Positions 43,596 to 51,940 of a DNA stretch of 64,000 nt are shown here, in pieces. Position 1 is the stretch's first letter. Every line of letters begins with the position of its first letter. Location of the stretch: the NCBI GenBank assembly GCA_964397425.1, contig CAYNID010000008.1, positions 31,909-95,908 on the forward strand. The letters run 5' to 3'. The stretch comes from Hallerella sp964397425 (GTDB lineage Bacteria; Fibrobacterota; Fibrobacteria; Fibrobacterales; Fibrobacteraceae). The notes under the pieces were generated by a model that was given only the letters and a program-made list of their open reading frames with translations, had not been told where the DNA came from and did no database searches. Both the position numbers and the translations under genes were made by a program.

Positions 43596-44063
43596 TTATT
43601 CTTTATACCAGCATTTTGGAAACGAAGAACAGCCCCAGAATTGGTTCCCAACATTCTTTCCGCTTTTGGCAACCCGCAAAACCAACGGAGCGCCACATCG
43701 GGGCATTTCTTCGGAGAGTCCGGCAACTTTTCAGAGTCGCCTTTTTCAACTTTTTCCGGTGAACTTTGATGGAGCATTTTTTCGAACTTTTGGACGTAAT
43801 CCTCTTGATTCGGCAAACCGCACTTCAAAAAAGAATCCATCAAATCCCGCATTTCCGACTCAGGTGAACGATACAAATCGTCCGCTTCTTCAAGGCGTTT
43901 TATGTAAGAAACAAGCTGATCGCTCCGGATGACGATGTCGCGGACTTCCTTGGGAGCCTTTTTGTCATTTAAAATTGTCTTTGGATTGGCGAGGACAACG
44001 ATGGAACGGTAAACCTGGGGAAACACCTTCTCGGCAAAAATCGTTTTTGATGGAATTTTCCAA
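43596..44063 (-). pseudogene. NERD-domain / zinc-ribbon protein remnant, frameshifted and truncated
   Basis: Read on the minus strand, KIWKIPSKTIFAEKVFPQVY then RSIVVLANPKTILNDKKAPK and VRDIVIRSDQLVSYIKR form the end of a nuclease-related (NERD) domain. About 80 codons later the frame breaks inside the first Cys pair of a topoisomerase-type zinc ribbon. Just after TGCCCC, a one-base shift restores CGAPLVLRVAKSGKNVGNQF, then WGCSSFPKCWYKE and a TAA at 43596-43598. Upstream, an in-frame TAG and the close SulP stop leave no room for the first part of NERD. A single missing base (C-P-x-C) explains the shift. It is a decayed gene between SulP and the DtxR-type gene. Confidence 0.75.
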
Positions 44064-44164
44064 ATTTTCTTCTAACTTGGAGCAAAAGCGGAAAATACGG
44101 GCATCCATTCCAAACGGAGCGATTCCCCGCATGGAAAAATCCCCTCCCAAGAACAGACCTTCGC

Positions 44165-46084
44165 CTACTTTTTTATCCACGGGAAAAACTTTCGCATGAC
44201 CCTGTGGAAAGTGTCTTTCCGTTCGTTTTCAATTTTCGGAATTTCTTTCGGCGGAATTTCAGAAACGACTTCAGCGATGACTTCTGTCGTTTCTTCCGCG
44301 ACTTTCGCGTTTGCGTTCTTCGGAATCCAAGGTTCTTGAACGTTGCGTTCCCAATCCACGCTGGGCACCGTCGGCGCGGCGGTCACAATGGGCTGTCCAA
44401 AAATTTCCCGTGCGCGGTTCAAAGCGGCGTCGATATTCGCAAGAACATTCTGCTCTCCGATTTCTTTCAAGATGCCCGCCCGAGAAAGGGCGACGATCGG
44501 CTGAGAATGCACACCCGACAGCAGCAACTGCGTTCCCTGTTCCCGGCATTTGGAAAGCAGGCCTTCAATCATCTGGATGCCGGCGGCATCGATGGAAGGA
44601 ACTTGACGCATCCGGAGAATGAGAATTTTCGGGTGCGAATTGGTCATGTCGAGCGCCGACTTGAATTTTTCCACCGCCCCAAAGAAAATGGAACCCATGA
44701 TTTCAAAAACAGCGACTCCCTGGGGAACATGACGGCTGGCGATATTGTTCGGATCGGCCAGTTCATCATCATCTTCTTTCAACTCATCTGTCACATATTC
44801 CACCTCCGCCACATCGGACATGCGGCGGATGAAGAGAATCGCGGCGAGAAGAACGCCGACTTCGATGGCAATCGTCAAATCCATCACCACGGTCAATACA
44901 AAGGTCACCAAAAGAACGGTCACATCGCTCTTGGGCGCCCCCTTCACCAGCTTCGCAAAGTTCTTGTAACCGCACATATTGAACGCCACCTGGAACAGAA
45001 CCGCCGCCAAAGCCGCCATCGGAATCATTTCCGCATACTTGCCGAACAAGAGCATCATCAAAAGCAGAATTACCGCATGGACAATTCCCGAAATCGGACT
45101 CACCGCCCCATTTTTGATATTCGTCGCCGTCCGTGCAATCGCTCCTGTCGCCGGGATTCCGCCAAAAATCGGAGACAACACGTTCGCAATCCCCTGCCCG
45201 ACCAGTTCCGTATTTGAACGGTGACGCATGCCGGTCATCCCATCGGCGACGACTGCCGACAAAAGCGATTCAATTGCGCCGAGAATCGCAATCGTCAACG
45301 CCGGTTGAAACACCTGCCGCATCATTTCCAAACTGATATTTGGCAAATGAGGAACGGGAAATCCGGTCGGAATGGAATTTTTGGATCCAATCGTCATCAC
45401 CCCGCACGATTCATCCCAGCCGAGAACTTTCACAAGAGCAGTCGTCATGACAATCGCCACCAGAGATCCGGGCACCTTTGTCGTCACTTTGGGCCAGAAA
45501 AAGCAAATCGCCAGGGCGAGGAATCCCACGAGGACCGCATACAAATTCACCGAGCTCAAGGATTTCGCATACAGGGCGATTTTTCCCAGAGCGTCCGCCG
45601 GTTCTACAACACCTTCGGCGAAGCGGAGCCCCAAAAAGTTCGGAACCTGTCCCAAGGCGATAATGATGGCGATACCCGCAGTGAATCCGACAGTCACCGG
45701 GAACGGAATGAATTTGATGACGCCTCCGAATTTCGCCAACCCGAAAATGACAAGCATGACGCCCGCCATGAGAGTCGCCGTTGCAAGGCCATCATAACCG
45801 TATTTCGCCACGATTCCGTAAACGATGACGATGAACGCGCCCGTGGGGCCGCCGATTTGGAAACGGCTCCCGCCAAAAAAAGAAATGGCGAAACCGGCGA
45901 TAATCGCCGTATAAAGTCCGCGTTCCGGGCCAACGCCGCTGGCAATCGCAAAGGCAATCGCGAGAGGCAACGCCAAAATCCCGACAATCAAACCGGACAT
46001 GAGGTCCTTGGAAAAGTCCTGTTTTGTATAACCTTTGCGGATTTGTCTAAAAAGTTCCGGTACGTAATGAGGTATTTTTGGCAT
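44165..46084 (-). CDS. SulP-family anion transporter with STAS domain
   Basis: A 639-residue SLC26/SulP carrier. The membrane part (about 25-430) has GLIVGILALPLAIAFAIASG, RFQIGGPTGAFIVIVYGIVA and the family signature around FGGIPATGAIARTATNIKNG. A C-terminal STAS domain (about 465-570) has LRMRQVPSIDAAGIQMIEGL. The last 60 residues are charged. It could carry sulfate, bicarbonate or another anion with Na+ or H+; the sequence does not decide. It is flanked by the NERD remnant and the LlaJI-like system and has no operon partner. Confidence 0.9.
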   Translation of the reverse strand: MPKIPHYVPELFRQIRKGYTKQDFSKDLMSGLIVGILALPLAIAFAIASGVGPERGLYTAIIAGFAISFFGGSRFQIGGPTGAFIVIVYGIVAKYGYDGLATATLMAGVMLVIFGLAKFGGVIKFIPFPVTVGFTAGIAIIIALGQVPNFLGLRFAEGVVEPADALGKIALYAKSLSSVNLYAVLVGFLALAICFFWPKVTTKVPGSLVAIVMTTALVKVLGWDESCGVMTIGSKNSIPTGFPVPHLPNISLEMMRQVFQPALTIAILGAIESLLSAVVADGMTGMRHRSNTELVGQGIANVLSPIFGGIPATGAIARTATNIKNGAVSPISGIVHAVILLLMMLLFGKYAEMIPMAALAAVLFQVAFNMCGYKNFAKLVKGAPKSDVTVLLVTFVLTVVMDLTIAIEVGVLLAAILFIRRMSDVAEVEYVTDELKEDDDELADPNNIASRHVPQGVAVFEIMGSIFFGAVEKFKSALDMTNSHPKILILRMRQVPSIDAAGIQMIEGLLSKCREQGTQLLLSGVHSQPIVALSRAGILKEIGEQNVLANIDAALNRAREIFGQPIVTAAPTVPSVDWERNVQEPWIPKNANAKVAEETTEVIAEVVSEIPPKEIPKIENERKDTFHRVMRKFFPWIKK

Positions 46085-46179
46085 GATGCCGCCAAAGTTA
46101 GGAAAACTCCCGAATGTTTTAAAGAGTTTACAAATATTTTCTGAAGAATTTTACCCAGCGTTTTCTGTCTGGAAGAGTT

Positions 46180-47550
46180 TCACAAATCAACCGGGAAACC
46201 TTCCCGCGCGAGATTCCGCACAATCAGCTGAGAAAGCGAACGTCTGGCATCGGGATTTGCCGCGCGATTCCGCAACAAGGACTTGACATCGAGAAGTATC
46301 CCGGCGATATGGTAGTAGGGGCGATAAGCGTCATCTTTTGGGAGGGCTTTGATATTTTTCCAATCCCCGTGGCAATCCCCCGCGAAGTGCATTTTAAAAA
46401 TCCGGTTGCCAGCATCTTCATCCTTAAGCAATCGCGCATCTGCGCAATAAGGCATCAAAAACGCATTGTAAATCTTTTTTCCGCGGATTTGCAGCCCGGA
46501 TTCCACATATTCCGCATAGGCAATCTGCTTGCAAATGGAGCCTGAAGTCGGCAAGTCAAACGCACTGCCGCTCATGCCGAATCGATAATATTTCGCATCC
46601 AAGACAAAAAGTTTTTCCGATTCCCACATAATCGTATCGGGGCGCATCGCGTAATTCGGATTTTCGAATTTCCGTTCCACGCCCAGTCGCCATTGACAAT
46701 GGGGATTGAAATCCTCCCGGCAAAGGGCTGGTGGAAAATTTCCAAATGCGCGGTCAACGAGCATTTCCCAAACCGGAGCAAATGAACTCACTCCAAACAG
46801 GTTCTCCGTATCATCGTCAACGGCAAGCTCTTTTTTCGAAAGAAACTTCGTTACAAGCAAAAGATTCCGAAAAAGATCCAGACACCGATCGTTGAACGTG
46901 GAATTAAGCTTTTCAGTAAGGACGTTTTCAAAAAGTTCGCCGTCAAAATCGATTTCGGGAAATTCCACATCTTCTTCGGACAAATCGAACAGCGGTCCAA
47001 TCCATTTCACCGCTTCGTGGACACAGAGCTTGTGAACAAGAGCAATCAGGTTGTCTTCCCGGCTACGGAATCTTCTAATCACCGGTTTTAAATAGGCTAT
47101 ACGAAACTCTTCTTCGCACTTGACCACTTGCGGATGGCAATTTCGAATCGTTCTGGGCCAGCTGATTTTCCCAGAAAAATTCTTTTGATAAACAATTTCA
47201 TTTTCTGCAAAGTAACCGAAATCGCGGTAATATTCAAGAATCTCCCAAAAAGCGCGAAAAGGAAAATCTAATCGGCATTTTTCAAAATCCGCATTTGAAA
47301 GATACTGAGGCAAAGCCTTATCCGAAAGGATTTCCATCAGTCTAAAAAAATCCCCTTTCAATTCCACTTCGTCAAAGCCCTCATTTTCCGGATTCCCATA
47401 TCCCATCGGAAAATGAATTTTGGGAAGTCCATTTTCCATCCGGATTCCGACAAATCCGCCGTTTTCATCGTCATGATTTTTCCAAGAATCAAATGCACAA
47501 AAATCGCGAAAAGACTTGTGTTCAGCGGTTTTTAAAGAAGATTCAGACAT
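46180..47550 (-). CDS. LlaJI-family restriction endonuclease subunit (R2, McrC-like)
   Basis: A 456-residue nuclease subunit. The C-terminal third carries a PD-(D/E)xK site: RPDTIMWESEKLFVLDAKYY, with Asp305 and Asp318-Ala-Lys320, as in LlaJI R2 and McrC-type proteins. The preceding region (150-290) is helical and should contact the partner NTPase. It is the last gene of a four-gene minus-strand set (two cytosine methyltransferases, McrB-like NTPase, this nuclease). Its start at 47550 overlaps the NTPase stop by 8 bases. Known relatives (LlaJI, BsuMI) cut unmodified DNA only when both subunits are present. The recognition site cannot be read from the sequence. Confidence 0.75.
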   Translation of the reverse strand: MSESSLKTAEHKSFRDFCAFDSWKNHDDENGGFVGIRMENGLPKIHFPMGYGNPENEGFDEVELKGDFFRLMEILSDKALPQYLSNADFEKCRLDFPFRAFWEILEYYRDFGYFAENEIVYQKNFSGKISWPRTIRNCHPQVVKCEEEFRIAYLKPVIRRFRSREDNLIALVHKLCVHEAVKWIGPLFDLSEEDVEFPEIDFDGELFENVLTEKLNSTFNDRCLDLFRNLLLVTKFLSKKELAVDDDTENLFGVSSFAPVWEMLVDRAFGNFPPALCREDFNPHCQWRLGVERKFENPNYAMRPDTIMWESEKLFVLDAKYYRFGMSGSAFDLPTSGSICKQIAYAEYVESGLQIRGKKIYNAFLMPYCADARLLKDEDAGNRIFKMHFAGDCHGDWKNIKALPKDDAYRPYYHIAGILLDVKSLLRNRAANPDARRSLSQLIVRNLAREGFPVDL

Positions 47551-49243
47551 CGGCGTTCGAATCCGATTTCTCTGCGAAAAGAACTTTTTTGTCGTCGTCA
47601 CTCAGGTTGAAAACCGTTTCGAACGCCTCAAAGCCTTTTGCATTTTCGAATTTGTCAATCAGCATTGAAAGCGACTTGATTTTTTCTTTTTGAAATACGG
47701 CATCGCCCGCGCGGCGTTTAAAGACATCATCCCAAAGATACTTGAGAACCTTTTCGGCAAACTCGTCTTTGGGGATACCATCTCCGGGCTTTCCAATAAT
47801 AAACCATCCGCCAAGACATTTGTCTTCGGCCCTAGAAATTCCATTTTCACGCACAAGGATTTTCCCGTTTATCCACTTCCAAAAATTTCCCCAGCAAATT
47901 CCGGTATCTCCGATAGGCAAATTGTATTGTGCAGAATTCTCCGCCAAATCGTTTCGAATCATCTTCATTTTGAATCTGCGTTGAAATGCGTTGTCAAGCG
48001 CAAATACGTTCTGATCACTTGTGTTCATCGTGGCGAAGACGCAAAGGTTCGGCGGAAGCCGAATGGCTGTATTGACAGAAAAACGAACCCTTTCTCCACA
48101 AGAAATTTCCTCGTCATAACTTCGAAAATCCGCATTTTGACTTGAATTCAATCGAATGTAGGCGTTCACATCGGCGTTGTCGACACCGTAAGAGCTCCAG
48201 CCCTCTGCATAAAAATTCCCGGAAATTTCCTCGGTAGAATTCCCCGGACGAATCCTGTCGAGCAATTGGAACATTTCACCGAAAATGGCGGCAGCATTTC
48301 CTCGGTTGATTTCCTCAATTATTAAAAAGAACGGTTCTGATGGATGGCGATATGCCCTGCGGATAATTTCTGCAAAAGGTCCCGGTTTAAACCGGTAATC
48401 GACACCACCTTCTGGCAATACACACGGATAAATCTGTCCAACAAAATCAGCATTGCTGTATTCCGGATGAAATACGCATCGCACCTTGTGAAATTCCTTG
48501 TCAGAGATTCCCTCCAGTTCTCTGTTGATTTCATCGTTAATTTGTTTACTTTTTCCGCAGCCGGGAACACCGTAGTAAATGACTTGGGTGGGGAAATTTT
48601 TGAGTATTTCTCCTTTATTTAGATTCGGAGTTTCTCCGATAAAATCAAAAAAGGCTTTCTTATCGTTTCTAGGAACATCTACTTCCATAAAATCCTCGTA
48701 ATTCGAGTCTAAAGTTATTTGATTTTCATTAAAGCAAAACGGAGCTTTAGCATTTATCAACGTACTTTTCAAAGTCTCTATGTTGTCAATATCTTCTTTG
48801 AAAACATCGCTGCACATTTTCCCAAAATCACACGTTTGCTGCGCACAATTTTTCAGATATTCAACAAACGATGAAACAATGAGAATTGGTTTTTTCAACT
48901 TATCAAAACCCTGTTTTGTGTATGGGTTGGGAACATAATATCGTTTTATCCACAAAGAGAAATAATGCTCAGCCTCTTCATCCGTTAAGTCGTGATTAAA
49001 TCGCGGATGATATTTTCCATCGTCCGAAATATAGTAAAGAGCTAATTGGCAATAAAGTTGATACGCCGTTCGAAGAAATGCGCCATTATGCAATTTTTTT
49101 ACTTTCGCCCGAAAATCATCTTCACTCATTTCTTCCTTGGGCAGATTGTGAACAAATTCTTTTATGTAAAACGTTTTAGTAATCCTCCATTTTACCAGAG
49201 GATTTCCATTTTTTGGTCTGTTGGGATCCAAATATCTTTCCAC
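47543..49243 (-). CDS. McrB-like AAA+ NTPase of LlaJI-type restriction system (R1)
   Basis: A 566-residue protein. The N-terminal part (1-200) has no clear match and probably reads DNA. The AAA+ domain carries Walker A VIYYGVPGCGKSKQIN (225-232 core), a McrB-type Walker B FFLIIEEINRGNAAAIFGEM followed by FQLLDR, and the sensor/arginine region FATMNTSDQNVFALDNAFQR. These are the standard signatures of McrB GTPases and of LlaJI R1. NTP hydrolysis would drive translocation with the R2 nuclease. It follows the second methyltransferase by 6 bases. AT-rich composition relative to flanking housekeeping genes suggests acquisition. Confidence 0.82.
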   Translation of the reverse strand: MERYLDPNRPKNGNPLVKWRITKTFYIKEFVHNLPKEEMSEDDFRAKVKKLHNGAFLRTAYQLYCQLALYYISDDGKYHPRFNHDLTDEEAEHYFSLWIKRYYVPNPYTKQGFDKLKKPILIVSSFVEYLKNCAQQTCDFGKMCSDVFKEDIDNIETLKSTLINAKAPFCFNENQITLDSNYEDFMEVDVPRNDKKAFFDFIGETPNLNKGEILKNFPTQVIYYGVPGCGKSKQINDEINRELEGISDKEFHKVRCVFHPEYSNADFVGQIYPCVLPEGGVDYRFKPGPFAEIIRRAYRHPSEPFFLIIEEINRGNAAAIFGEMFQLLDRIRPGNSTEEISGNFYAEGWSSYGVDNADVNAYIRLNSSQNADFRSYDEEISCGERVRFSVNTAIRLPPNLCVFATMNTSDQNVFALDNAFQRRFKMKMIRNDLAENSAQYNLPIGDTGICWGNFWKWINGKILVRENGISRAEDKCLGGWFIIGKPGDGIPKDEFAEKVLKYLWDDVFKRRAGDAVFQKEKIKSLSMLIDKFENAKGFEAFETVFNLSDDDKKVLFAEKSDSNADV

Positions 49244-49249
49244 ATGAAC

Positions 49250-49993
49250 TCACTTTCTTCGATTACTAAGAAATTCGCTCCATTGTTCTGCCATCGCCTT
49301 GGCAAATCCTGGAAAAGTTTTACTTCTAAGCGTTCTTCTTTCTTCTGGAGTCTTAGCTTTGATAAGGGCGTCCGAATACCATTTGGGGAGCGATTTACCG
49401 CTAGAAAGAACTATCCTTTCCCCTGGATCCACAACATTTGTTTTTTTTAGAGTCGGTAAATTCTTTAGCCACAAACAAGTAGATTTCGAAGCTGAATCGC
49501 CAAAGAAATAAGGCTGTATAATTTGGTCGGGCTTCCTAAATCGATTGCTCATAATGCCGACTGGATTTTCAATTGCTATGTGTTTAATAGTTGCCTTTGC
49601 AAGCGACAGAAAAAAACGAACACCATCTTCCCTATCCTTCGCTCGATTTGGAAATTTTGGATGCGGACGTCTTTGTTCCACCGGCAAATCCTTATCTTCT
49701 GGATGATAATACCACCTAGCTCCACTAACAGCCAAAAAGGTACATGGTGGATGCGCAATCATCAAATCCCATTCTTCTCCCTTGGGCAATTTATACATAT
49801 TCCCTGTTTGAAGCTTTCCTCTCCTATTTTTTATCAGAGTTAACACATCTTGATTAAAGTGCCATTCCGGATGTCCACCACTACATTCAAGAAGATCGCA
49901 GCTAAAAGCATTATGTCCAAGTCTGCGAAATTCTTTGCAAACGGTTTGACTTTCTTCACAAGCGATCAAAACATTTAAAATCTTTTTGCTCAC
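49250..49993 (-). CDS. small DNA cytosine methyltransferase-like protein (second methylase)
   Basis: A 247-residue protein with VLIACEESQTVCKEFRRLGH (SAM-binding strand with acidic pair), WDLMIAHPPCTFLAVSGARW (PPC at 82-84, the catalytic Cys of C5-methyltransferases) and IAIENPVGIMS (ENx motif VI). It is shorter than typical Dcm enzymes and resembles the C5-methylase-like proteins common in phages. LlaJI-type systems carry two methylases, one for each strand of an asymmetric site, so this is probably the partner of the gene upstream, which it overlaps by 4 bases (ATGA). The phage-like type in this slot is unusual. Confidence 0.72.
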   Translation of the reverse strand: MSKKILNVLIACEESQTVCKEFRRLGHNAFSCDLLECSGGHPEWHFNQDVLTLIKNRRGKLQTGNMYKLPKGEEWDLMIAHPPCTFLAVSGARWYYHPEDKDLPVEQRRPHPKFPNRAKDREDGVRFFLSLAKATIKHIAIENPVGIMSNRFRKPDQIIQPYFFGDSASKSTCLWLKNLPTLKKTNVVDPGERIVLSSGKSLPKWYSDALIKAKTPEERRTLRSKTFPGFAKAMAEQWSEFLSNRRK

Positions 49994-51246
49994 GGACGCT
50001 TCCCTCCGTGATTTAGCGCATCAATCATCGCCTCTGCTATTTTTTGTGCAAAAATGACAGGAACAGCATTTCCTATCATCTTAAAACAGTAAGGTTTAGA
50101 GCCCCAAAAGCGGTAATCTTTCGGAAATGATTGTAACAGAGCTGCTTCGCGAATGGTAATTGTTCGAAGCTGTTTGATATCGGGATGGATGAACATGTAT
50201 CCATCTTTTTGGAGATGCGCGACAACTGTCGGGGAAGGTTTTTCCCACTCAAGATTTCGGTATTTTACATGATTAGATGAATGACCGGTTATTTTTGTAT
50301 AAAACTCTTTTTTCTCTTTTTGAGAAAAGAAATTCATTTTTCTAGAAAGCCATTCATAAAAAAGAGCCTGATCTCTTTTCCCATGATATCGAGGGATATG
50401 GAGATCTATTTTCTTTCCATTTTTTTGTACATGAGAAACATTTGTTCTGCCAATTTTTACAACACATTCCAACGGATAAAGTTTCGGCATATCGCCAATA
50501 GCGTCTCTAACCGTTTTTATGTCACTCACACGCAATGAGTTTAAAGATTCGTAAAATGAGTCCAGTTTTATTGTTGATTTCTTTGGGATTCCAATAATGA
50601 TGACACGATTTCTTTTCTGTGGAACACCAAACTCTGCTGCGCAATAAACAGCATTTTGTAATTCTTCCGGTTTTCTTATTTCATAACCAATTTTGTCAAA
50701 AGCTTCATAAATTCTCTCTTTGACAAGTTTTCCTCCCGGACAAGCGCTCAACAACCCTGGGACATTTTCAAAAACAAAAAATTTCGGTTTGAAATAGTCT
50801 ACAATTTTTACAAAACTTTCAAACAGGTAATTCCGATAATCAAATTTCATTCCTGTCGGAGACTGCGCCCGTCCCGCAATGGAGTACGCTTGACAAGGAG
50901 GCCCTCCAATAATGCAGTCTACCTTTCTCTTTCCAACCAATCCGGAAAGCCCCTTTTCAATAATAAAAGGATCATTCTCTTCCCCGTAAATCTTTTTTAA
51001 TTCATTTGACCATCCTCCATGAATCAGTTCTTCCGTTTTTTGAATGTCAAATTTTATAACGCGTTTCTTCGCTTCATTTTCTGAGTGTCCCCACTTTTCA
51101 ATGAGCCGATTTCGCAAAGTGTTGACCATGGGACTTTCCCATTCAACGTGCGCAAGAGCTTCGTAATTTCCCGTAGCAAGAAACCCTTCACTAAACCCAC
51201 CGCATCCAGCGAACAGATCTATAAAGGTTAAAGCATTCTTCGCCAC
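49990..51246 (-). CDS. DNA (cytosine-5-)-methyltransferase
   Basis: A 418-residue C5-methylase with the ordered motifs: I FIDLFAGCGGFSEGF, IV IGGPPCQAYSIAG, VI FFVFENVPGLLS, VIII PQKRNRVIIIGIP, a target-recognition region (about 230-350), IX-like AALLQSFPKDYRFWG, and X MIGNAVPVIFA. It protects host sites from the R1/R2 nuclease encoded downstream. The start is GTG at 51246 with GGAG five bases upstream. It is the first gene of the restriction operon. A perfect palindrome 18 bases upstream and two tandem structured RNA elements lie in its leader region. Confidence 0.92.
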   Translation of the reverse strand: MAKNALTFIDLFAGCGGFSEGFLATGNYEALAHVEWESPMVNTLRNRLIEKWGHSENEAKKRVIKFDIQKTEELIHGGWSNELKKIYGEENDPFIIEKGLSGLVGKRKVDCIIGGPPCQAYSIAGRAQSPTGMKFDYRNYLFESFVKIVDYFKPKFFVFENVPGLLSACPGGKLVKERIYEAFDKIGYEIRKPEELQNAVYCAAEFGVPQKRNRVIIIGIPKKSTIKLDSFYESLNSLRVSDIKTVRDAIGDMPKLYPLECVVKIGRTNVSHVQKNGKKIDLHIPRYHGKRDQALFYEWLSRKMNFFSQKEKKEFYTKITGHSSNHVKYRNLEWEKPSPTVVAHLQKDGYMFIHPDIKQLRTITIREAALLQSFPKDYRFWGSKPYCFKMIGNAVPVIFAQKIAEAMIDALNHGGKRP

Positions 51247-51264
51247 ACCAACTCCATGCGTAAA

Positions 51265-51278
51265 GTGAACAGGTTCAC
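51265..51278. promoter_or_regulatory. palindrome upstream of the methylase start
   Basis: GTGAAC-AG-GTTCAC, a perfect 6-bp inverted repeat whose near edge is 18 bases before the GTG start. It could be an operator that keeps methylase and nuclease synthesis in balance, or a hairpin that masks the ribosome-binding site. No controller (C) protein gene is visible. Confidence 0.4.
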
Positions 51279-51319
51279 TCTCGCCGGAGCAAAGCTACGC
51301 GTCTATTTTGTACGCAATC

Positions 51320-51476
51320 AAAAAAGACAAGAAGCTAGTCACTTCCTGCCTTCAACCTAACATCAGGGCATACGAATAATTACAACACCAAAACCAACCA
51401 AAAGTGTAACTTTGGCCACAATGTGCAGATTCGTTTGTCCTGTTCTTCCGTTTTAGGAATTGTCTAGATTCAAGGC
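51320..51476 (-). ncRNA. structured RNA element before the restriction operon (copy 3)
   Basis: Read on the minus strand it starts GCCTTGAATCTAGACAATTC, nearly as in copy 2, and then diverges. Pairings seen are GCCTT/AAGGC as closing stem, ACGAAT/ATTCGT as inner stem, CCAAAGT/ACTTTTGG as hairpin, and a final GAAG-N7-CTTC hairpin followed by TTGTCTTTTTT (T-run 51320-51325). The length of about 157 bases equals copy 1. It ends 74 bases before the methylase start. It is the most diverged of the three and belongs to the family mainly by its 5' segment and layout. Confidence 0.45.
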
Positions 51477-51534
51477 GGGGAACAAGAGCAAAAACCGGAC
51501 GAGCTCCCTTATTCAACGATTACACTCTTTCTGC

Positions 51535-51746
51535 AAAAAAAGGGCGATGGATCGCTGCTTTTACCTGCCTTAGGCTCTAGACTGCCCGAACGGAATAAAT
51601 GCAAACGACCCACGCCCCAAAATGGGCAACAGAACTGCAAGCAGTCTGTCGAAATGCATCTATCACGAATGCCTAATGGCGATATAAAAACGCATTTACG
51701 TGAGCGTTCACTTGTTCATCCGTTATAGAATTGTCTAGATTCAGGC
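51535..51746 (-). ncRNA. structured RNA element, relative of the one at the NTPase gene (copy 2)
   Basis: On the minus strand GCC...TCTAGAC (51733-51746) pairs with GTCTAGA...GGC as closing stem. GAACGCTCACG (51699-51709) pairs with CGTGGGTCGTTT as inner stem. Inside are AAATGC/GCATTT, a CAG-A-CTGC hairpin and GCCC/GGGC. A GCGAT-CC-ATCGC hairpin with seven Ts (51535-51541) ends it. GAACGCTCACGT and TTGGGGCGTGGGTCGTTTG (51602-51620) are identical to copy 1. Compared with copy 1 it has about 70 extra bases in the terminal arm. It reads toward the restriction operon. Confidence 0.6.
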
Positions 51747-51767
51747 AAGAGAACAAGGAAACTCTAT

Positions 51768-51892
51768 GTGTGGCAAAATATATAAAATTCAAGTGCATTC
51801 CACACGGTTTAAAACAAAAAGGGCGTGGAATTGAACGCTCTTACCGCCAAAAGGCTTCTTTGGAACCACCAGCCTAGCTGGTGGTTTTCTTT
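51768..51892 (+). other. plus-strand segment with alternative hairpins ahead of a terminator
   Basis: CCACAC (51800-51805) can pair with GTGTGG (51768-51773). The overlapping TTCCAC (51798-51803) can instead pair with GTGGAA (51825-51830). Downstream, at 51864-51892, is a strong plus-strand terminator. Mutually exclusive stems before a terminator are typical of an attenuator or a small RNA, yet there is no plus-strand gene here. GGGCGTGG and GAACGCTC at 51821-51840 echo the two core strings of copies 1 and 2, but in reversed order. Confidence 0.3.
51864..51892 (+). terminator. plus-strand terminator with no matching gene
   Basis: A 10-bp stem AACCACCAGC / GCTGGTGGTT with loop CTA, followed by TTCTTT on the plus strand. 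All genes from 43.6 kb to the window end are on the minus strand, so it must serve an unannotated plus-strand transcript. Confidence 0.65.
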
Positions 51893-51895
51893 ATA

Positions 51896-51924
51896 CAAAA
51901 AGACCGGTCTTAAGACCGGTCTTG
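51896..51924 (-). terminator. terminator of the RND efflux operon
   Basis: A 9-bp stem AGACCGGTC / GACCGGTCT around TTAA, followed by TTTTG on the minus strand, 17 bases past the permease stop. The stem is a perfect palindrome. Confidence 0.85.
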
Positions 51925-51940
51925 CATTTTGAAAAGAGAA

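Noticed and set aside
43463..44026. An intact 187-residue gene on the minus strand
   Set aside because: Its second half is out of frame with the zinc ribbon and runs into antisense of the DtxR-type gene; a frameshifted remnant explains the sequence better.
51247..51940. CRISPR array or tracrRNA-like locus
   Set aside because: Only two related segments are present, not identical repeats with equal spacers, and no cas gene is in the window.
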